Positions 6,873-10,887 of a DNA stretch of 10,887 nucleotides are shown here, piece after piece. A model generated the notes under the pieces. It was given only the letters and a program-made list of their open reading frames with translations. It searched no databases and was not told the DNA's origin. Position 1 is the stretch's first letter. Every line of letters begins with the position of its first letter. The position numbers were made by a program, and so were the translations under genes. Source of the stretch: Candidatus Cryptobacteroides faecihippi (lineage in GTDB: Bacteria; Bacteroidota; Bacteroidia; Bacteroidales; UBA932); contig JAGHSC010000108.1 in NCBI GenBank assembly GCA_018066065.1, positions 1-10,887 on the forward strand. Reading direction: 5' to 3'.

Positions 6873-7151
6873 TTACTTTTCCTTGACTGCGCTCACGAAG
6901 ACCTTGGCTGGCTTGAATGCTGGAATGTCGTGTGCAGGGATTGTCATGGTGGTCTTCTTGGTGATGTTGCGTGCAGCCTTCTGTGCTCTGTGCTTTACGA
7001 TGAAGCTGCCGAAACCGCGAAGATATACAGGTTCCTTCCTTACGATTGAATCCTTGACAGTATCCATGAATGCCTCTACAACTGACTGTACTGCGATCTT
7101 TTCGATTCCGGTTGTCTTCGCAACCTCATTAACGATTTCTGCCTTTGTCAT
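6873..7151 (-). CDS. hup: HU family DNA-binding protein
   Basis: 92 residues, the usual size for HU/IHF-type nucleoid proteins, which bind DNA as dimers with little sequence specificity and bend it. The N-terminal helices MTKAEIVNEVAKTTGIEK and a VEAFMDTVKDSI helix are followed by the signature VYLRGFGSFIVKHRA at about 42-56, the DNA-binding beta-arm from 57 (RNITKKTTM, IPAHDIPAF) and the closing strand PAKVFVSAVKEK. At position 63, where E. coli HU and IHF have the DNA-intercalating proline (RNP), this protein has isoleucine (RNI); I recall the same in other Bacteroidota HU proteins, so it is probably lineage-typical rather than a defect. Has a well-formed own promoter and heads a minus-strand group with the mini-gene and perhaps rng. 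Divergent from lon. Confidence 0.95.
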   Translation of the reverse strand: MTKAEIVNEVAKTTGIEKIAVQSVVEAFMDTVKDSIVRKEPVYLRGFGSFIVKHRAQKAARNITKKTTMTIPAHDIPAFKPAKVFVSAVKEK

Positions 7152-7183
7152 ATTCTTTCTAATTAATACTTTAGCTACTTGAT

Positions 7184-7205
7184 CCGTTTTTTTAAATGGA
7201 AACGG
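7184..7205 (-). promoter_or_regulatory. 5'-terminal hairpin in the hup leader
   Basis: A 6-bp stem, CCGTTT (7184-7189) with AAACGG (7200-7205), and a 10-base A/T-rich loop. Given the promoter at 7210-7240, transcription should begin around 7201-7206 on the minus strand, placing this hairpin at the very 5' end of the mRNA, about 33 bases before the start codon. Such end hairpins can slow 5'-dependent decay; that role is inferred. Confidence 0.45.
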
Positions 7206-7209
7206 AGTG

Positions 7210-7240
7210 CAAAAATAGGCTTATTTTTTTAATAATCAAA
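7210..7240 (-). promoter_or_regulatory. Bacteroidota-type promoter for hup
   Basis: On the minus strand TTTG (7240-7237), 19 bases, then TATTTTTG (7217-7210). Both elements match the Bacteroidota primary-sigma consensus (-33 TTTG, -7 TAnnTTTG) exactly, with normal spacing and an A/T-rich spacer. The predicted leader is roughly 50-55 bases and A-rich before the ATG, without a Shine-Dalgarno sequence. Confidence 0.8.
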
Positions 7241-7319
7241 ATCATAAAATCATTTTTCTTGGAAAGACTTCTGGCACGGTGATTGACCATACTCTGTGCC
7301 ACGCTGTGTGTGCATCCTT

Positions 7320-7338
7320 TTCTGCCAATTTGACAGAA
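7320..7338. promoter_or_regulatory. 19-bp imperfect dyad upstream of lon (possible operator)
   Basis: TTCTGCCAATTTGACAGAA is a dyad with only one non-matching base pair besides the central base: TTCTGnCAA-n-TTGnCAGAA. It ends 30 bases before the preferred lon ATG. A further direct copy of the half-site TTCTGnCA sits at 7269-7276. The symmetry and position fit a binding site for a dimeric regulator of lon. I do not recognise the regulator. No clear TAnnTTTG promoter was found for lon in 7240-7368. Confidence 0.5.
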
Positions 7339-7368
7339 GGAATCCGCCATGCGCGTACTGAAACATAT

Positions 7369-9774
7369 ATGAAGAAAGAATTCAATTCAGAGCTTCTGCT
7401 TCCCAATGGGGCTGAAGTCAGCATAATCCCGGTCATGCAGGGGATGGAGATGGCAAAGGTGGAGACTTCGGAACTTCCCGAGGTCCTTCCCATCCTTGCC
7501 CTGCGCAATGCGGTCATCTTCCCAGGCATGGTCTACCCTGTCACCATCGGACGTGAGAAGTCGATCAGGCTCATCCGTGATGCCGAGAGGCTTGATTCCT
7601 ACATAGGAGCCGTCCCTCAGAAAGACCTGTCGGTCGAGGATCCGGGCGGTGAGGATCTTTTCGAGTACGGAACAGTGTGCCGTATCATGAAGGTCCTCGA
7701 CATGCCGGACGGCACTGCCACCGCCATCCTTCAGGGTGCCGTAAGGCTCAGGATGGGCGATGTGATCTCCACCGAGCCGTACATCACTGCCAAGGTTACC
7801 TACGAAGAGGACATCGTCCCGGAGGATGACGTGAACACGAAGATGATCTCTGAGGCTCTCAAGGAGAAGGCCTCATCCATCATCCGCTCATCGGCGTTCG
7901 CCCCGAAGGAGGCTGTGGGCGCGCTCAAGTCCATCGAAGGATTCCCTTTCCTTGTGAACTTCGTTGCCACGACGATCGACGTCGAGAACTTCGGTGACAA
8001 GGTCAACCTCCTCCGCTATGCCGAGCTCAAGACCAGGGCGATGAAGCTTCTCAGCGTGCTGGAGATCCAGACCCAGCTCCTCCGCATCAAGCAGGAGATC
8101 AACCAGAAGGTAAAGAGCGAGATAGATCAGCAGCAGAGGGAGTATTTCCTCAACAACCAGCTCAAGACCATCCAGGAAGAGCTTGGGATGGATGAGGAAG
8201 AGGAGTTCGAGAAGCTCCGCGCCAAGGCCAGGACGAAGAAGTGGCCTGAGGCTGTCGGCAAGCAGTTCGAGAAGGAACTCGCGAAGCTAATGAAGTACAA
8301 CCCTTCATCGCCTGACTACAGCATACAGTACAACTACATCGAGTTCATGCTGGACCTCCCTTGGGGAGAGATGTCCAAGGATAACCTCGACCTCAAGCAT
8401 GCTGTCAAGGTCCTGGATGATGACCACTATGGCCTGGAGAAGGTCAAGGAAAGGATCATCGAGTACCTTGCCGTGCTGAAGCTGAAGGGAAACATGAAGT
8501 CTCCGATCCTTTGCCTCTACGGCCCTCCGGGAGTGGGAAAGACAAGTCTCGGCAAGTCCATCGCAAGGGCTCTCGGCAGGAAGTATGTCAGGGTTGCGCT
8601 CGGCGGAATGCATGACGAGGCAGAGCTCCGTGGCCACAGGAAGACTTATGTCGGAGCATTGCCGGGACGTATCCTCAACGGAATCAACAAGGCTGGCGCA
8701 TCCAATCCTGTGATTGTCCTCGACGAGATCGACAAGGTCGGCAGCGACCACAAGGGCGACCCTTCTTCAGCTTTGCTGGAAGTGCTTGACCCTGAGCAGA
8801 ATGTCGCCTACCACGATAACTATCTCGACATCGACTACGATCTCTCTGATGTGCTCTTCATCACGACTGCGAACAACATCTCCACGATCCAGCCTGCCCT
8901 CCTTGACAGGATGGAACTGATAAATGTGACCGGCTACCTTGCCGAGGAGAAGATGGAGATTGCAAGACACTACCTCGTGCCGAAGCAGTTTGAGGAACAC
9001 GGAATAGGCAAGAAGGATCTCCGCATCGACAAGGCGGCCCTGGCCAGGATCATCGATGAGTACTCCCACGAGTCCGGAGTCCGCGGCCTGGAGAAGCAGA
9101 TTGCGAAGATCGCCCGTGTCACCGCCAGGAAGATTGCCATGGAGGAGGAATATCCAAAGGTCCTGAAGAAGGAGCATCTCAAGGAGTATCTTGGCCTTCC
9201 GACCAATTTCCATGACCTTCAGAAGGGAAATGAGAGCCCGGGAGTCGTCACCGGCCTTGCCTGGACGCAGATGGGAGGAGAGATCCTCTTCGTCGAGAGC
9301 CAGGTCAGCAAGGGCAAGGGTGCATTGAGCATGACCGGAAATCTCGGCGATGTCATGAAGGAATCCGCAACGATTGCCTACCAGTACATCAAGGCTCATC
9401 CTGAGCTGGCATGCATCACATCCGAGGAGTTCGACCAGAAGGACATCCATGTGCATGTCCCTGAGGGCGCTACGCCTAAGGACGGCCCATCGGCCGGCAT
9501 CACCATCGTGAGCTCCATCGTTTCTTCCCTCAGGGGCAAGGCCGTGAAGAAGGGCATCGCGATGACCGGTGAGATGATGCTCAGGGGACGTGTCCTGCCG
9601 GTCGGCGGCATCAAGGAGAAGATCCTTGCCGCCAAGCGCGCCGGAGTCACCACGATCGTGATCTCGGAGGACAACCGCAAGGACGTCGAGGACATCAAGC
9701 CTGTCTACGTGGAAGGTCTTGATTTCCACTACGTCAAGACGATCGACGACGTGATCTCCTTCATTTTCCAATAG
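7369..9774 (+). CDS. lon: ATP-dependent endopeptidase Lon
   Basis: 801 residues from the ATG at 7369. Lon is a cytoplasmic homo-oligomeric AAA+ protease that degrades misfolded and selected regulatory proteins. Parts in order: N-terminal substrate-binding LON domain (about 30-240, opening LPILALRNAVIFPGMVYPV); a coiled-coil linker (about 220-310, rich in Gln/Glu/Lys); the AAA+ module with Walker A GPPGVGKTSL at 385-394 and Walker B VIVLDEID at 448-455; and the C-terminal serine protease domain. The Ser-Lys dyad is Ser708 (DGPSAGIT) and Lys751 (GGIKEKILAAKRAG), 43 residues apart as in E. coli Lon (679/722). An in-frame ATG at 7279 would add 30 residues without Lon similarity and would contain the upstream dyad, so 7369 is preferred. 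Stops with TAG, 10 bases before ung. Likely first gene of lon-ung-coaD. Confidence 0.97.
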   Translation: MKKEFNSELLLPNGAEVSIIPVMQGMEMAKVETSELPEVLPILALRNAVIFPGMVYPVTIGREKSIRLIRDAERLDSYIGAVPQKDLSVEDPGGEDLFEYGTVCRIMKVLDMPDGTATAILQGAVRLRMGDVISTEPYITAKVTYEEDIVPEDDVNTKMISEALKEKASSIIRSSAFAPKEAVGALKSIEGFPFLVNFVATTIDVENFGDKVNLLRYAELKTRAMKLLSVLEIQTQLLRIKQEINQKVKSEIDQQQREYFLNNQLKTIQEELGMDEEEEFEKLRAKARTKKWPEAVGKQFEKELAKLMKYNPSSPDYSIQYNYIEFMLDLPWGEMSKDNLDLKHAVKVLDDDHYGLEKVKERIIEYLAVLKLKGNMKSPILCLYGPPGVGKTSLGKSIARALGRKYVRVALGGMHDEAELRGHRKTYVGALPGRILNGINKAGASNPVIVLDEIDKVGSDHKGDPSSALLEVLDPEQNVAYHDNYLDIDYDLSDVLFITTANNISTIQPALLDRMELINVTGYLAEEKMEIARHYLVPKQFEEHGIGKKDLRIDKAALARIIDEYSHESGVRGLEKQIAKIARVTARKIAMEEEYPKVLKKEHLKEYLGLPTNFHDLQKGNESPGVVTGLAWTQMGGEILFVESQVSKGKGALSMTGNLGDVMKESATIAYQYIKAHPELACITSEEFDQKDIHVHVPEGATPKDGPSAGITIVSSIVSSLRGKAVKKGIAMTGEMMLRGRVLPVGGIKEKILAAKRAGVTTIVISEDNRKDVEDIKPVYVEGLDFHYVKTIDDVISFIFQ

Positions 9775-9784
9775 ATTCTGCACC

Positions 9785-10453
9785 ATGGAAGTCTTGATCG
9801 AGGAAAGCTGGAAGAAGGCTCTTCAGGAAGAGTTCGACAAGCCCTATTTCGCCGGGCTTGTCAACTATCTCCACCGCGAGAAGGCCGAAGGGAAGACCAT
9901 CTTCCCTCCCGGAAGGATGATCTTCAAGGCATTCGAGCTTACTCCGCTTGACCGGGTGAAGGTTGTGATCCTCGGCCAGGACCCGTACCATGGCCCGGGC
10001 CAGGCGATGGGCCTGAGCTTCTCCGTGCCTGAGAGCGTACCGGCACCGCCTTCCCTCAAGAATATATTCAAGGAGATAGAGACCGACCTCGGGGTCACCA
10101 TGAGTGGGAAGCCTGACCTTGAGAAGTGGGCCCGCCAGGGCGTGATGCTTCTCAACTCGATCCTTACGGTGAGGAGCGGCGAGCCCGCATAGCACAGCAG
10201 GATCGGCTGGCAGCAGTTCACGGATGCTGTCATCCGCTGCATCTCCGACAACTGCGAGGGGGTAGTCTTCCTCCTCTGGGGCAACTTTGCCAGGAGCAAG
10301 AGGGAACTGATCGACACATCCAGGCACCATGTGCTCGAAGCAGCCCATCCGTCTCCTCTGGCCAAGGGCGCCTTCTTCGGCTGCAGGCATTTTTCCAAGA
10401 CCAATGAGTTCCTTGCCGCAGAAGGCAGGGAACCGATAGACTGGCAATTATAA
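9785..10453 (+). pseudogene. ung: Uracil-DNA glycosylase (family 1) interrupted by an in-frame TAG
   Basis: Reads as a full family-1 Ung of 222 residues except for TAG at codon 136 (10190-10192). Ung removes uracil from DNA, starting base-excision repair. Before the stop: water-activating motif GQDPYHGPGQAMGLSFSVP with catalytic Asp66, and LLNSILTV with the uracil-recognising Asn124. After it, in the same frame with no other lesion: IGWQQFTDAV, VFLLWGNFA, the catalytic loop HPSPLA with His188, GCRHFSKTN and a TAA end of normal position. By comparison with E. coli (QAHSHASLGW) the TAG occupies a conserved serine position, so one TCG-to-TAG change explains it. The 135-residue product would lack the HPSPL loop and should be inactive. 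lnt and lon both end in TAG, which argues against a reassigned codon. It could be a true nonsense mutation, a strain variant or a sequence error. Starts 10 bases after lon and ends 4 bases before coaD. Confidence 0.9.
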
Positions 10454-10457
10454 TCAA

Positions 10458-10887
10458 ATGAAAAAAGTAGCATTGTTTCCGGGATCGTTCGATCCGTTCA
10501 CCGCAGGCCATCTCAACATCCTGACCCGCGCACTGACCATCTTCGATGAGGTAGTGGTCGCAATCGGTGTCAACCAGGCCAAGCGCGGATTCTTCAACAC
10601 GGAACAGCGCAAGGACATCATCGCGCAGGCCTGCAGGGGCCTTCAGGGTGTCAGCATCATCAGCTATGACGGGCTTACCGTGGACCTGTGCCGCCAGCTG
10701 GGCATCAAGCACATTGTCAGGGGAGTCAGGAACATGACGGACTTCGACAACGAGCAGGCAATCGCAGATGCGAACCGTCACATCTATCCTCTTGTCGACA
10801 CGATCATCATCCCTACGGCCCAGGAATATTCACACATCTCGTCCTCGGCGGTCAGGGATGTCATCAGCCATCATGGCGACATCTCCA
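10458..10887 (+). CDS. coaD: Phosphopantetheine adenylyltransferase CoaD, N-terminal part (3' end outside window)
   Basis: 143 complete codons to the right edge; the family is about 150-165 residues, so only a short tail is missing. CoaD joins ATP and 4'-phosphopantetheine to form dephospho-CoA plus pyrophosphate, the penultimate step of coenzyme A synthesis. The nucleotidyltransferase signature is PGSFDPFTAGH at 8-18, with the T/HxGH motif at 15-18. Lys42 (NQAKRGFF) and the RGVRNMTDF motif with Arg87 and Arg90 match the substrate-binding residues of the E. coli enzyme. YSHISSSAVRD near 123-133 is the nucleotide-binding ISSS/T motif. The ATG at 10458 lies 4 bases after the ung TAA, so it probably depends on transcription through lon-ung and may be sensitive to polarity from the premature stop in ung. 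Confidence 0.96.
   Translation, partial: MKKVALFPGSFDPFTAGHLNILTRALTIFDEVVVAIGVNQAKRGFFNTEQRKDIIAQACRGLQGVSIISYDGLTVDLCRQLGIKHIVRGVRNMTDFDNEQAIADANRHIYPLVDTIIIPTAQEYSHISSSAVRDVISHHGDIS

Noticed and set aside
7279..7368. Upstream in-frame ATG giving a 30-residue N-terminal extension of Lon
   Set aside because: The extension has no Lon-like sequence, covers the dyad at 7320-7338, and the ATG at 7369 yields a normal 801-residue Lon.
8767..9786. Long open frame on the minus strand (339 codons) opposite lon
   Set aside because: Antisense to clearly coding lon sequence with all its motifs; the predicted protein has no recognisable domain and low-complexity charged composition typical of a codon-bias shadow.
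10190..10192. TAG recoded as an amino acid (reassigned amber code or pyrrolysine)
   Set aside because: lnt and lon use TAG as their terminal stop with family-typical C-termini, and the TAG in ung replaces a serine position, better explained by one base change.
9761..10447. Open frame on the minus strand (228 codons) opposite ung
   Set aside because: Opposite the Ung frame, whose motifs continue on both sides of the TAG; no family resemblance on the minus strand. Not a replacement gene.
1..10887. CRISPR array, insertion sequence, tRNA/rRNA, phage or defence genes
   Set aside because: No direct-repeat array, transposase, integrase, tRNA-like cloverleaf or rRNA sequence was seen; gene content is conserved housekeeping functions and uniform codon use, so no sign of an acquired island.

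Overview
The window reads as a chromosomal housekeeping segment from a member of Bacteroidota, most likely Bacteroidales. The grounds are: (i) Bacteroidota-type promoters (TTTG, about 19-20 bases, TAnnTTTG), clearest in front of the HU gene; (ii) no Shine-Dalgarno sequences where starts can be judged; (iii) lineage-typical genes, namely a DUF4783 protein, a 29-residue AURKAIP1/COX24-like protein, a Bacteroidota-type HU and a very large multi-pass NtrY-like sensor kinase. Base composition is moderate (about half G+C) and AGG is a frequent arginine codon, unlike low-GC Bacteroides. I cannot name a genus.

Layout. Positions 1-2516 (minus) hold the N-terminal part of a large membrane sensor histidine kinase that runs off the left edge. 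It overlaps by ATGA the upstream gene rlmH (2513-2986, minus). Divergent from rlmH, on the plus strand, are a small secreted DUF4783 protein (3037-3441) and lnt (3438-5069), again joined by an ATGA overlap. A bidirectional hairpin at 5074-5099 separates lnt from the convergent minus-strand group: hup (6873-7151), the AURKAIP1/COX24-like mini-gene (6763-6852) and rng (5081-6658). A 105-base gap with two adjacent hairpins/dyads lies between the last two. From 7369 the plus strand carries lon, a uracil-DNA glycosylase gene (ung) interrupted by an in-frame TAG, and the start of coaD, which runs off the right edge. These three are closely spaced (10 and 4 bases) and look like one operon.

Themes. 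Several genes touch ribosome and RNA biology (RlmH, RNase G, the putative small-subunit-associated mini-protein) or envelope biology (Lnt, DUF4783, sensor kinase). lon is stress-related proteostasis and is preceded by a strong 19-bp dyad that could be an operator. No mobile element, CRISPR array, tRNA or rRNA was seen, and I found no convincing undescribed multi-gene system. The points most worth a second look are the nonsense codon in ung, the dyad upstream of lon, the paired hairpins before rng, the overlooked 29-residue gene, and the near-leaderless arrangement of rlmH.
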